Shown here: positions 17,671 to 26,110 of the stretch, piece after piece
Layout: each line of letters begins with the position of its first letter
How positions within the stretch are numbered: the first letter of the stretch is position 1
Source: Streptomyces formicae
GTDB lineage: Bacteria; Actinomycetota; Actinomycetes; Streptomycetales; Streptomycetaceae
Reading direction: 5' to 3'
DNA: 64,000 bases
Assembly (NCBI RefSeq): GCF_002556545.1
Contig: NZ_CP022685.1
Location: 3,596,001 to 3,660,000, forward strand
Program-made: the position numbers and the translations under genes
The notes under the pieces: generated by a model
Told to the model about the DNA's origin: nothing
Database searches by the model: none
The model's input: only the letters and a program-made list of their open reading frames with translations

Positions 17671-19134
17671 TCAGACGGTCCGCTCGGTGTCCGTCCGCTC
17701 CTTGAGCCGCGTGCCGATCCAGGCCCCGGCCAGGGCGACCGCCGCCATCGGCAGGAACACGGCGACGAAGGCGCCCGGGTGGGACGCGCTCACGTCGGAG
17801 GCCCCGTGTGCCGCGCCCACCGTGCCGCCGCCGAGCGCGGCGAAGGCGGCGCCGCCGACGGCGAGGAGGAGCACGTTCGAGAGGCCGTCGGAGATCTGGA
17901 GCGCGGCCGAGTTCGACCCGGCGTCGGCGGGCGGCGAGAGCCGGAGCAGCAGCACGCTCGTGGAGGCGATCACCATGCCCATGCCGAAGCACCCGAAGCC
18001 CCACGCGACCCCGACGATCCACACGGGTACGGACGCGATGAGGACGGTCGGCGCGGTGGCGATCGAGGCGGCGACGAGCACCATCCCGAAGGCGACGAGC
18101 CGCCCCCGGTAGGGCTCCATGCGCGGCCTGGACTGCACGTACGACCCGAGGGCCCAGGTCGCGCCGCCCACGGCGAGCGAGAGCCCGGCCATGGTGGGGC
18201 TCAGCCCGCGCTGGGTGACGAGCATCAGCGGTACGAACGACTCGGCCGCGATGAACGACCCGGCGGCGACGCCGCGCAGCAGCACCACGGAGGGCAGCCC
18301 GCGCGCGGCCCGGTACGTCCCCTTGGGCAGCAGCCCGAGGACGGCGGGCACGAGGACGGCCGCGCCGAGCGCGGCGGGCAGGAGCGAGAGCCACCGCAGG
18401 TCCTGCCCGGCGTACTGGAGCAGCCCCGCGCCCAGCGAGATCCCGAGCGCGAGACGGATACGACGCCGGTCGAACGCGGCGACGGGCGCGTCCGGGTCGA
18501 CAGGACCGGAGGCGGTCCTGCGTATCGCGGGCAGCGCGAGGGCGAGCGGCGCGACGACGAGGAGGGGAATGCCGACGAACACCCAGCGCCAGCCGAGGTG
18601 CTCGGTGACCGTCCCGGAGACGAGGGGACCCACCACCGAGGGCACCACCCAACTCGCCGCGAACGCCGCCATGATCGACGGCCGCAGGTGCTCGGGGTAG
18701 GCGCGGCTGACGATCACGTACAGCGCGACGATGACGAGGCCGCCACCGAGCCCCTGGACGGCGCGTCCGACGATGAACAGCCACATCGCGCCCGCGGTCC
18801 CGCTCAGGAGCAGCCCCGCGGCGAAGAGCCCGATCCCAGTGGTGAGTGGCCCGAGGGGGCCTCGCCGGTCGGCCCACTGCCCGCTGAGCACCATGCCGAA
18901 GAGGCTGGTGGTGAAGTACCCCGAGAACGCGAAGGCGTAGAGCGAGACGCCGTCGAGCTCGCGGGCGGCGACGGGCATCGCGGTCCCGACGGCGGTCGCC
19001 TCGAAGGCGATCAGGAGGACGACGGAGACGATGCCGATGCTGAGGGCGCGGTAGGGCTTGGCCAGTACGCCGCCGGGTCCCTGCGGGGGGCTGGGCGGGG
19101 ATGTGGGGTCGGCGGCGACGCCAGTGTCGGTCAT
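17671..19134 (-). CDS. MFS transporter, DHA2 (14-helix) drug-efflux type
   Basis: The 487-residue polytopic membrane protein contains the DHA2 signatures: motif A-like SGQWADRRGPLGP after the second helix, IVGRAVQGLGGGLVIVALYVIVSRAYPEHLRP, and motif C-like WVVPSVVGPLVSGTVTEHLGWRWVFVGIP. It probably exports toxic compounds by proton antiport. The ATG at 19134 begins a hydrophilic tail before helix 1. No regulator is adjacent on the opposite strand, and the DUF397/Xre pair lies upstream on the same strand. Confidence 0.9.
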   Translation of the reverse strand: MTDTGVAADPTSPPSPPQGPGGVLAKPYRALSIGIVSVVLLIAFEATAVGTAMPVAARELDGVSLYAFAFSGYFTTSLFGMVLSGQWADRRGPLGPLTTGIGLFAAGLLLSGTAGAMWLFIVGRAVQGLGGGLVIVALYVIVSRAYPEHLRPSIMAAFAASWVVPSVVGPLVSGTVTEHLGWRWVFVGIPLLVVAPLALALPAIRRTASGPVDPDAPVAAFDRRRIRLALGISLGAGLLQYAGQDLRWLSLLPAALGAAVLVPAVLGLLPKGTYRAARGLPSVVLLRGVAAGSFIAAESFVPLMLVTQRGLSPTMAGLSLAVGGATWALGSYVQSRPRMEPYRGRLVAFGMVLVAASIATAPTVLIASVPVWIVGVAWGFGCFGMGMVIASTSVLLLRLSPPADAGSNSAALQISDGLSNVLLLAVGGAAFAALGGGTVGAAHGASDVSASHPGAFVAVFLPMAAVALAGAWIGTRLKERTDTERTV

Positions 19135-19229
19135 GCGGCCAGAGTAAGAGGCGTAGGGGCGTGTTACCCCTGTCGGGAGGCGGGGTCTGGCTGGTCCCTT
19201 GGTCTTACGTCCTGCTGGCCCCTGGGCCT

Positions 19230-19436
19230 TCAGCGTTGGGTGTACGTGAGGAAGGCGGACCAGGCGTTCGGGGTGACGGTGAAGTGGGGGGCGGTGGGGG
19301 TTTTGGAGTCGCGGATGTGGATGGTGTGGGGGGTTGTGGCTACCTCGACGCAGTCGTCCGTTTCGCTACTGCTGCTGTAGCTGCTCTTGAACCACGCAAG
19401 CCCGGAGGCGCCCCCGACAGAGACCTTGCCGATCAT
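19230..19436 (-). CDS. DUF397 small protein
   Basis: The 68-residue protein has the DUF397 pattern: WFKSSYSSSSETDDCVEVA, then HIRDSKTP and FTVTPNAWSAFL. DUF397 proteins are numerous in Streptomyces, and BldB- and WhiJ-associated members affect development; an Xre-DUF397 pair in S. coelicolor has been reported to behave as a toxin-antitoxin module. The ATG overlaps the stop of the upstream Xre gene as ATGA, so the two are translationally coupled. Confidence 0.88.
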   Translation of the reverse strand: MIGKVSVGGASGLAWFKSSYSSSSETDDCVEVATTPHTIHIRDSKTPTAPHFTVTPNAWSAFLTYTQR

Positions 19437-20287
19437 GTTTCTCCCAGCATTCGCTCGATGAAGGCCAGCGACTCCCGTGGCCTGAGAGCCTGAGTCCGGA
19501 TCATCCCATAGCGCAACTCCAGGATCCTGAGCTGCTTCGGGTCGGAGACAGGGTGGCCGCCGAACGCCCCCTCGGAGCGCCCAACTCCCGTGCCGTCACG
19601 GAACTTCAGCACTTCGATCAGGCCTCCCATTCCGGCATGGCTCTCACAGTCGAGCGGCATCACCTGGAAGGTGACGCCCCTCAACTGGGCTACCTCCGCA
19701 AGGTGTTCCAGTTGTCGCCGTAGCGCCATTGTCCCTCCGATGGAGCGCCGCAGCGTCGCCTCTTCCTGCACGAAGCTGAGAGCTGGGGTAGGCGAGCGCT
19801 GCAGGATCGCCTGCCTGCCCATTCGTGCGGCGACTCCTCGCTCCACCTCGCCTCGCGAGAAGGAGGGTTGCCGCATCTCGAAGAGCGCCCGCATGTGCTC
19901 TTCCGTCTGGAGCAGCCCGTGGATGTTGTGGTTGCTGTACAACCCGATCTCGACCGCTTGCGCCTCCAGCTTCGCCAAGTCCCTCGCCTTCTTCGGATAC
20001 CTGGCCTCCCTCATTTCCTTCTTCATGGAGGAGATGAGCCCATCCGCCCCCAACACCCCGTCCACCTTGTCCAGGTACTCGGGACGAGGGATCCGTGCCC
20101 CGCGCTCGATCTTGCGGATGAGGTCCTCCCCGTACCCGATGATCTCCGCGAAGTCGGAGACGCGGAGTTCCGCCGCCTCCCTGCGCAGTTTGAGTTGTCG
20201 GCCGACGAACTCCACCACCGAACTGATCTCATCGCTCGGGTCAACGTCCCAACCCGGTTCGTCCATACCGTCGTTGCGTTCTTCCAC
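19433..20287 (-). CDS. Xre-family regulator with DUF5753 (WhiJ/Scr1-like)
   Basis: The protein is 284 residues from the chosen GTG at 20287, which has GGAGG 8 bases upstream; an ATG at 20266 (MDEPGWD) is the alternative, without a ribosome site. The N-terminal helix-turn-helix is FVGRQLKLRREAAELRVSDFAEIIGYGEDLIRKIERGARIP. The remainder is the DUF5753 domain (IHGLLQTEEHMRALF... RRQLEHLAEVAQLRGVTFQVMPL). Proteins of this group pair with a DUF397 partner and often with an ATPase of anti-sigma type, as at the whiJ and abaA loci. The pair probably forms a regulatory or toxin-antitoxin-like unit. Confidence 0.88.
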   Translation of the reverse strand: MEERNDGMDEPGWDVDPSDEISSVVEFVGRQLKLRREAAELRVSDFAEIIGYGEDLIRKIERGARIPRPEYLDKVDGVLGADGLISSMKKEMREARYPKKARDLAKLEAQAVEIGLYSNHNIHGLLQTEEHMRALFEMRQPSFSRGEVERGVAARMGRQAILQRSPTPALSFVQEEATLRRSIGGTMALRRQLEHLAEVAQLRGVTFQVMPLDCESHAGMGGLIEVLKFRDGTGVGRSEGAFGGHPVSDPKQLRILELRYGMIRTQALRPRESLAFIERMLGET

Positions 20288-20444
20288 CGCGCCCACCTCC
20301 GCCGTACCGTCCAAACCCAACGCGCACTCGTACCCGCACCGCGCCCGGGACAGCCGGGACAGGCCGGGACAAGTGCAGGACAAACCCGGTACGCACCCTC
20401 CGCACCGCTATTCACGCCACGCGCACCCAGCCACGCTGAGTGAC

Positions 20445-20867
20445 ATGAAGCGAGAATTCACCGGGACCAGGACGCTGAACCCCGAACGCCAGTTCACGAT
20501 CCTGCTCTCCGCGACGCGCAGAGGCGCGCGCCTGGCGCGGCTCCTCACACGGGAACAACTCCGCAGCTGGGGAACGCCGTTCGAGGACGGCGAACAGATC
20601 GTCGCCGAGCTGGCGAACAACGCCGTGCTGCACGGCCACGTACCCGGAAGGAGCTTCCGGCTCGCGCTCACCCTCGCCGAGACGGCCACGCTCCGTATCG
20701 AAGTGACGGACGCGCGGGCGGAGGAACTGCCACAGGAGGCCGAACTCCCGGGCCCGGACGCGGAGTCAGGCCGAGGGCTCTTCCTGATCGAGGCGTACGC
20801 CAACCGCTGGGGGACGGATCTCGGGCCGGTCCCCTGCAAGACAATCTGGGCGGAAATCGACCTGTGA
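20445..20867 (+). CDS. HATPase_c (RsbW-like) ATP-binding protein
   Basis: The 140-residue protein has the GHKL ATPase boxes: N box VAELANNAVLHGHVPG, G1-like VTDARAEELP and G2 ESGRGLFLIEAYANRWG. This is the stand-alone anti-sigma or regulatory kinase domain common in Streptomyces, often next to Xre/DUF397 pairs. The substrate (an anti-anti-sigma or another partner) is not encoded here. It is transcribed divergently from the Xre-DUF397 unit across 157 bases. Whether it acts as a kinase or only as an ATP-binding regulator cannot be told from sequence. Confidence 0.87.
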   Translation: MKREFTGTRTLNPERQFTILLSATRRGARLARLLTREQLRSWGTPFEDGEQIVAELANNAVLHGHVPGRSFRLALTLAETATLRIEVTDARAEELPQEAELPGPDAESGRGLFLIEAYANRWGTDLGPVPCKTIWAEIDL

Positions 20868-21078
20868 GCCCCACTTGGCCGGATCGAGGTTTCCACGTCC
20901 CGGCGGGCCAGGACTCGGTGCCGCCCGACATCAAGAACGTAAGAAACGAGGGTGAGAACCCTTCCCACCCACCCCAAACCCCGAGGCGCTCACTCGGACG
21001 GGTGATCGGCGCCAACTCAGCTGGCGCATATGCCAGTTCGCGGTGCAAGCTCGCCCTCGACAACCGAAGACATGGAAC

Positions 21079-21114
21079 GGCCCCCGCCGGGACGGCAATC
21101 CCAGTGCGAGGGCC
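21079..21114 (+). ncRNA. Structured leader candidate before the HTH gene
   Basis: The sequence folds into a three-tier hairpin: outer stem GGCCC/GGGCC, middle CGC/GCG, inner GGGA/TCCC, with a CGGCAA apical loop. It ends 28 bases before the ATG at 21143, so it would lie in the 5' untranslated region. I recall similar GGCCC-rich hairpins before HTH/replication-type genes in actinomycete mobile elements, but this is not verified. Confidence 0.4.
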
Positions 21115-21142
21115 TAACACCAAGGAAGAAAGCACCTTCCCG

Positions 21143-21946
21143 ATGACTGAGCAGCAGCTTAACGCGCCGCCGAGCGCGAGGCCCCCGATTCCCGCAAGCG
21201 GCATCCGACACATCAACCGCCGCCACCCGGACCGCTTCACGGTGGTGGGGAATCACCTCACCCAGCACCGAGGGCTCTCCCTCACCGCGATCGGCCTGGC
21301 GGTCCACATCCAGTCGCTGCCCGCAGGCGCCAAGGTGACCATCAAGTGCCTGGCGGACCGCTTCCCCGAGGGCGAGGTCCGCATCGCGGCGGCGCTGCGC
21401 GAACTCGAAGCGCACGGGTACCTGGCCCGAACCCGCGAGCGCCTGCCATCGGGACGAGTCATCACCCGCACGGTGTCGTACAACAACCCACCGGCGATGA
21501 CGGCGAGCCCACCGAGCCCGCCACCCCGACCAACGCCTCCGCCTCCGCCTCCCACTGCCACCGCCGCACGCCCAGAGGCACCCGAGGCGCACCGCGCGGC
21601 CGCCGAACTCCTCATAGACCTGCGCCGCCACGACCCCCGCCTCCTGCTCTCCGCCCGCGACGTACGAGCCCTCGCCCCGGCGGCGACGGCCTGGCTGGAC
21701 CGCGGAGTCACCCCGGAGGCGGTAAGCCGCACGCTCACGGCAAGGCTCCCCGCCACCCCGATCCACCACCCGGTGGCCCTGTTGACCCACCGACTGACCG
21801 AATTCCTGCCACCCCCACTCCCTGCCGCCCCACGCCCCTCCCGCCCGGACCCGCTCCAGAACTGCGAGGACTGCGACCGTGCCTTCCGCTCACCGGAGCC
21901 GGGCCACTGCGCCGCGTGCCGTGCCCGGAAACAAGCGGCCGCCTAG
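21143..21946 (+). CDS. Helix-turn-helix domain protein
   Basis: The 267-residue protein has an N-terminal winged-helix-like region (FTVVGNHLTQHRGLSLTAIGLAVHIQSLPAGAKVTIKCLADRFPEGEVRIAAALRELEAHGYLAR), reminiscent of phage-type replication or DnaD-like HTH proteins, a long Pro-rich linker (about 118-145), a helical segment, and a C-terminal zinc-ribbon-like motif with the cysteines of NCEDCDRAF and HCAACRARK. Such proteins are common and uncharacterised in Streptomyces. The ATG at 21143 is the first start after the structured leader; a purine-rich AAGGAAG lies a little far upstream. Confidence 0.7.
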   Translation: MTEQQLNAPPSARPPIPASGIRHINRRHPDRFTVVGNHLTQHRGLSLTAIGLAVHIQSLPAGAKVTIKCLADRFPEGEVRIAAALRELEAHGYLARTRERLPSGRVITRTVSYNNPPAMTASPPSPPPRPTPPPPPPTATAARPEAPEAHRAAAELLIDLRRHDPRLLLSARDVRALAPAATAWLDRGVTPEAVSRTLTARLPATPIHHPVALLTHRLTEFLPPPLPAAPRPSRPDPLQNCEDCDRAFRSPEPGHCAACRARKQAAA

Positions 21947-21956
21947 CATGAGAGCC

Positions 21957-22538
21957 ATGACTCCCGCTTCGGGCCACACGGCCAGCCACACGTACCGGAC
22001 CATGCGGGAGTTCGTGCAGTCGATGGACGACACCCTCCCGGGTAAATTCGAGATCACCAAAGAAGGAATCGTCCACGACATGCTGTCGCCGACCGGGCCT
22101 CACGAGCTCACCGCGCTGCGCATCCGGAAACGCCTGGAGAAGGCCATGCCGGAAGAGCTGGTGGCCCACACGGGGACCCCCGACGTGGAGGATCTGCCGC
22201 AGGGCATCATGCGGCACCCCGACGTCATGGTGATCGCCGAGGCCGACATGGAGATACAGGGCGCCTTCGACCCACGAACGGTCATCGCCGCCATCGAGGT
22301 CGTCTCCCGTTCCCATCCGGACAACGACTGGGTCGGCAAGATGCGGGACTACCCGCTCCTGGGCGTCCCCGTGTACGCGATCTTCGACCCCCGCACCGGC
22401 TCGGGCGCGGTCATGACCGACATCCATCCGACGCCGGAGGGCGCGCGCTACGCCACCCGCAAGGACTTCGTCTACGGCGAGCCCGTCACCGTCTCCGCCT
22501 GGACGATCCCCACGGACGATCTCCCGCGGTACGCCTGA
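21957..22538 (+). CDS. Uma2-family (DUF820) PD-(D/E)XK nuclease-like protein
   Basis: The 193-residue protein matches the Uma2 restriction-endonuclease fold: KFEITKEGIVHDMLSPTGPHE, HPDVMVIAE, the PD-(D/E)XK-type core VIAAIEVVSRSHPDNDWVGKMRDYPLLGVPVYAIFDP. Uma2 genes are highly expanded in Streptomyces, with no assigned role. The start is ambiguous between ATG 21948 and ATG 21957; the latter is nearer to a purine-rich GAGAG. It follows the HTH gene by 10 bases, so co-transcription is likely. Confidence 0.87.
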   Translation: MTPASGHTASHTYRTMREFVQSMDDTLPGKFEITKEGIVHDMLSPTGPHELTALRIRKRLEKAMPEELVAHTGTPDVEDLPQGIMRHPDVMVIAEADMEIQGAFDPRTVIAAIEVVSRSHPDNDWVGKMRDYPLLGVPVYAIFDPRTGSGAVMTDIHPTPEGARYATRKDFVYGEPVTVSAWTIPTDDLPRYA

Positions 22539-22551
22539 GCGACGCCGGACG

Positions 22552-23436
22552 CTATCCGTCGTGCGCTTCGAGCTCGGTCGCCGATGTCTGCCGGGTGGCC
22601 GCCCACGATGCCAGGAGCGCCAAACCGTCAGCGGCCGGCGTGCCCGCGGGTGCGGTGTAGACGTTGAGGTGCAAGCCGGGTTCGGCGGGCAGGTCCAGGG
22701 ACTCGACGTCCAGGTCGAGTTGACCCACCACCGGATGGTGCATCCGCTTGCGTCCGGACCGGTGCAGCCGCACGTCCTGAGACGCCCACCGCTGCCGGAA
22801 CAGCTCGCTGCGCGTCGACATTTCGCCGACCAGGGCGATCAACTCCTCGTCGTGCGGATTGCGACCGGCCTCCATGCGGAGCTTCGCGGCCACGCCACGG
22901 GCAACGTGGTCGTAATCGACAAAGAAATCCCTGGCCGCCTCGGGGTGCAGATAGACGAACCGCGCCGTGTTCGCGGGCCGTCTCGGATCGGCCAGCACCG
23001 GTGAATACAGTGCGCGGGCGAGTTCGTTCATGGCGAGCACGTCATAACGGCCGTTACCGATCCAGGCAGGCGCGTCGGAAATGGCGTCGAGCACCTGTCG
23101 CAGTGTCGAGCGCACCGTCACGGCAGGCTTGCGTCGGCGTGGGCCGCCGGGCGCCTTGGACCGGCGCGCGAGGTGGAACAGGTGGTCGCGCTCGGCCTCG
23201 TCGAGTTGCAGGGCGGCGGCCAACGCGTCGAGCACGCCGTCGGAGGCACCGGCGAGGCTGCCGCGCTCCATGCGTACGTAGTAGTCGACCGACACCCCCG
23301 CCAGGAGCGCCACCTCCTCGCGGCGCAGGCCCTTGACCCGACGGTTGCCGCCGTAAGCGGGCAGGCCCGCCCGCTCGGGCGTGATGCGGGCGCGGCGCGA
23401 CCTGAGGAAATCGCGGATCTCGGTGCGTGGATCCAT
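22552..23436 (-). CDS. Xre-family regulator with MmyB-like ligand domain
   Basis: The protein is 294 residues from the ATG at 23436, which has GAGGGG about 9 bases upstream; an ATG three codons earlier abuts that site and is less likely. The HTH is LPAYGGNRRVKGLRREEVALLAGVSVDYYVRMERG, and the rest is the MmyB-like PAS-type domain (AWIGNGRYDVLAMNELARALYSPVL... RLHRSGRKRMHHPVVGQLDLDVESL), which in relatives binds a fatty-acid-like ligand. These regulators usually control a neighbouring short-chain dehydrogenase. Here the SDR gene lies 37 bases upstream on the same strand, so the two probably form one unit. Confidence 0.9.
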   Translation of the reverse strand: MDPRTEIRDFLRSRRARITPERAGLPAYGGNRRVKGLRREEVALLAGVSVDYYVRMERGSLAGASDGVLDALAAALQLDEAERDHLFHLARRSKAPGGPRRRKPAVTVRSTLRQVLDAISDAPAWIGNGRYDVLAMNELARALYSPVLADPRRPANTARFVYLHPEAARDFFVDYDHVARGVAAKLRMEAGRNPHDEELIALVGEMSTRSELFRQRWASQDVRLHRSGRKRMHHPVVGQLDLDVESLDLPAEPGLHLNVYTAPAGTPAADGLALLASWAATRQTSATELEAHDG

Positions 23437-23472
23437 CGTGGCCATCCCCTCACCGTAAACGGCCCCCGCGAC

Positions 23473-24279
23473 CTAGGGGGTGCCCGATGCGGTCGTCGCG
23501 ATCCCGCCGTCCACCGGGATGACGGCGCCCGTGAGGTAGGACCCGGCCCGGCTGGCGAGGAACACGGCGGTACCCGCCATGTCGTCGTCGCGGCCGAGCC
23601 TGCGCAGCGGGGTCGCCGCCGCGATCGTGTCGCCGACGGCGTCGAGCGTGGACGCCATCATCCGCGACGGGAACACTCCCGGTGCCACCGCGTTCACCGT
23701 GACGTGCTGCGGGCCCAGCTCCCTGGCGAGCACCCTGGTGAGCTGGTGGAGTGCCGCCTTGCTGCTGGCGTACGAGTAGTTGGGCGACTGGGCGACGTGG
23801 ATGGCGGCGATGCTGCCGATGTTGATGATCCGCGCGGGATCATCGGCGGTGCCCGCCTTGCGAAGCGCGGGGAGCAGCGCCTGGACCAGCCAGAACGGCG
23901 ACTTGAGGTTGAGGTCGATCACCGTGTCCCATGCCTCGTCCGGGAACGTCTCCAGCGGCTCGCGCCACATCGCTCCCGCGTTGTTGACCAGAATGTCCAG
24001 GCGTTCCGATTCTGCCTCGACGAGATCAGCGAGGCGCTGGCACTCGTCGTGCCGGGACAGGTCGGCGGGAATTGCTTGCACATCGCCGAATTCGGACAGC
24101 TGACGCTGTGCCTCCGCGCACGCGTCCTCGTTGCGCGAGCTGATGATTACGCGGGCGCCCGCCTGGAGAAGGCCGCGCGCGATCATCACTCCAATTCCCT
24201 TGGTGCCGCCGGTGACGAGGGCGCACTTTCCCCTCAGATCGAAAAGTTCGGTGTGAGGGGTGAATGGGTTGTCCGACAT
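23473..24279 (-). CDS. Short-chain dehydrogenase/reductase
   Basis: The 268-residue classical SDR has the nucleotide-binding TGGTKGIG motif (about 23-30), NNAG, the catalytic Ser region IGSIAAIH, and YSYASSKAALHQL with the catalytic Tyr and Lys, ending GGIATTASGTP. NADP preference is suggested by SSRNEDA after beta-2. The ATG at 24279 starts the normal N-terminus; the open frame upstream runs into intergenic repeats. It is divergent from an alpha/beta hydrolase gene and followed by an MmyB-type regulator, the usual partner of such SDRs. Confidence 0.9.
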   Translation of the reverse strand: MSDNPFTPHTELFDLRGKCALVTGGTKGIGVMIARGLLQAGARVIISSRNEDACAEAQRQLSEFGDVQAIPADLSRHDECQRLADLVEAESERLDILVNNAGAMWREPLETFPDEAWDTVIDLNLKSPFWLVQALLPALRKAGTADDPARIINIGSIAAIHVAQSPNYSYASSKAALHQLTRVLARELGPQHVTVNAVAPGVFPSRMMASTLDAVGDTIAAATPLRRLGRDDDMAGTAVFLASRAGSYLTGAVIPVDGGIATTASGTP

Positions 24280-24406
24280 TGGTCTCAGTCCCTTGTGCCG
24301 TGGAGGGTGGATGCGCAAGCAGGTTGGCAGGCGCTTGGGGCGTCCGGGAGTCCCTGGTGGTACAGGTACTGCGAGACCCCCTCTTGCCTGATGCGCTGAC
24401 GCGCTG

Positions 24407-24454
24407 GCGCGCTGCCGTACTGACGCACTGGCGCGCTGCCGCACTGACGCACTG
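24407..24454. repeat. Two tandem copies of a 24-bp unit
   Basis: The unit begins GCGCGCTGCC and ends ACTGACGCACTG; the copies differ only at one position (T/C). Shorter partial copies flank it at about 24394-24406 and 24455-24461. Confidence 0.7.
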
Positions 24455-24523
24455 ACGCACTTCAGCGAGACGAGACGTATTGCATCGCTTCAACGCATGC
24501 GCCATCATGGCGACACCGGGCAG

Positions 24524-24540
24524 CGAGACGAAACGTCTCG
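24524..24540. promoter_or_regulatory. Perfect 7-3-7 operator-like dyad
   Basis: CGAGACG-AAA-CGTCTCG lies 31 bases before the hydrolase start. A dyad of this size suits an Xre or TetR-type dimer; the MmyB-type regulator next to the SDR gene is the natural candidate. Confidence 0.6.
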
Positions 24541-24571
24541 TTGTCACGTCGCGGATGTGAGGAGCGGTGCC

Positions 24572-25477
24572 ATGAATCAGCGATTCGTCCAGGTCGACCC
24601 GGCGGTGCGGTTGTGGTCCGAGGAGCGCGGCGACCCCCGGAACTCCACCCTGCTGCTGATCATGGGGGCCGGGGCGTCCGGCCTGGGCTGGCCGGAGGAA
24701 CTGGTCGACGCGTTGGCCGCGCGTCACCGCGTCATCCGCTACGACCACCGGGACACCGGCCGCTCCAGCCTGAGTTTCGACACGCACCCGTACCGCGTCG
24801 TCGACCTCGCGTCGGACGCGATCGCCGTCCTCGACGCGTACGAAGTGGAACGGGCGCACGTCGTCGGTCTCTCCCTGGGCGGCATGCTGACCCAACTGCT
24901 GATCGCCGATCACCCCGAACGGCTGCTCAGCGCGACAGTGATGGGGGCCGGTGCCCTCAGCAGCACCCCTCTGTCGCACCCGGACGGCTCCCGAACTCCC
25001 GTGGACCGACTGCCGTCCATCGACGCACGGGTACTCGAACTGTGGTCCCGCCCCCACGAGGACCGTGGCCTCGAGGGCGAGCTGGACCACCGGGTGGAGC
25101 ACTGGCGGCTGCTCAACGGCGACCAGATCCCCTTCGACCCCGAGGAGTTCCGGGCCCTGGAGCGCCGCGTCATCGAGCACGCCGGGCGCTACGAGGCACC
25201 CATGGTCCACGGGCGCGCGGACCACTCCGGCATGGACCGCACCGACGAACTCGCGCGCACCGAGGTGCCGACCCTGGTGACCTCCGCCCCGGCCGAGCCC
25301 GTCTTCCCGCCGCCGCACCCCGACCATCTCGCCCAAGTGATCGCCGGGGCGCGGCTGGTGGAGATACCGGGCATGGGGCACGCCCTGCCGCGCGCGGTCC
25401 ACGCGCCTCTGGCGGCGGCGGTTCTCGCCCACACCCGGGCGGTGGACGCCCGCGTCCGGCCGGGGGCGGCGTCCTGA
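24572..25477 (+). CDS. Alpha/beta hydrolase
   Basis: The 301-residue protein has the hydrolase fold landmarks: oxyanion region IMGAGASGLGW, YDHRDTGRSS, nucleophile elbow GLSLGGM (Ser near 98), and the C-terminal catalytic His in IPGMGHALP. The usual acid-bearing motif (GxxDPxxP-like) reads SAPAEPVFPPPH, so Glu may replace the expected Asp. It resembles aclacinomycin methylesterase-type hydrolases, but the substrate is unknown. GAGGAG precedes the ATG. It is divergent from the SDR gene and shares its control region. Confidence 0.88.
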   Translation: MNQRFVQVDPAVRLWSEERGDPRNSTLLLIMGAGASGLGWPEELVDALAARHRVIRYDHRDTGRSSLSFDTHPYRVVDLASDAIAVLDAYEVERAHVVGLSLGGMLTQLLIADHPERLLSATVMGAGALSSTPLSHPDGSRTPVDRLPSIDARVLELWSRPHEDRGLEGELDHRVEHWRLLNGDQIPFDPEEFRALERRVIEHAGRYEAPMVHGRADHSGMDRTDELARTEVPTLVTSAPAEPVFPPPHPDHLAQVIAGARLVEIPGMGHALPRAVHAPLAAAVLAHTRAVDARVRPGAAS

Positions 25478-25506
25478 CCTCGATCCCCTGGTAGGCGCAG
25501 CGCGAC

Positions 25507-26110
25507 TTACTCCTTCACCCCACCCCAGCTCCCACCCACACCCGCCTCTCCCCCGCAGCACCCGACCACGCCCGGCTCTCCCTGGCCCCCCACTCGGCTC
25601 TGCGCGCCCGACCACGCCCGGCCTCGCCCAGCTCCGCCCGGTCCGCGCGCCCGCCTGTGCCTGGCCCCACCCGGCCTTGCGCGCCCCACCACGCCCGGCC
25701 CCGCGCGCCCGACCATGCCTGGCCCCACCCGGCCCTGCGTGCCCGGCCATGCCCAGCCCTGCATGCCCGACCACGCCCGACGCCTCGTGCCCGACCATGC
25801 CTGGCCCCACCCGACCCCGCGCACCTGGCCCCACCCGACCCCGCGTGCCCGGCCGTGCCTGGCCCCACCCAGCTCCGCCCGGCCCGCAGGCCCGACCATG
25901 CCCGCCCCCGCGCACCCGACCATGCCCAGCCCTGCGTGCCCGACCACACGCCCGACCATGCCCGGCCCCACCCAACTCCGCCCGGCCCGCAGGCCCGACC
26001 GTGCCCGACCCCTCGTGCCCGACCATGCCTGGCCCCACCCGACCATGCCCGCCCGACCACACCCAGCTCCGCCCGACCATCTCCGGCCCCACCCAGCTCC
26101 GCCCGGCCGC
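25507..26110. repeat. C-rich imperfect repeat tract, type A
   Basis: About 600 bases are built from shuffled copies of short blocks such as GCCCGACCATGCC, TGGCCCCACCC, CAGCTCCGCCCGG and CCCGCAGGCCCGACC. The + strand is extremely C-rich and almost free of stop codons in several frames, so long open frames appear on both strands but none has a ribosome site or protein-like composition. I regard it as non-coding. It lies downstream of the hydrolase gene. Confidence 0.8.

Larger units (their letters stand above)
24280..24571. promoter_or_regulatory. Divergent control region of SDR and alpha/beta hydrolase genes
   Basis: The region is 292 bases without a gene. It contains a 24-bp unit tandemly duplicated (24407-24430 and 24431-24454, one mismatch) plus shorter ACTGACGC repeats around it, and two related GAGACG elements. 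One (24524-24540) is a perfect dyad of CGAGACG-AAA-CGTCTCG; the other is GCGAGACGAGACGT near 24466-24478. Confidence 0.6.

Noticed and set aside
21957..22538. Uma2 gene as part of a restriction or defence island
   Set aside because: No methylase or other defence gene is nearby, and Uma2 genes are scattered widely in Streptomyces genomes.
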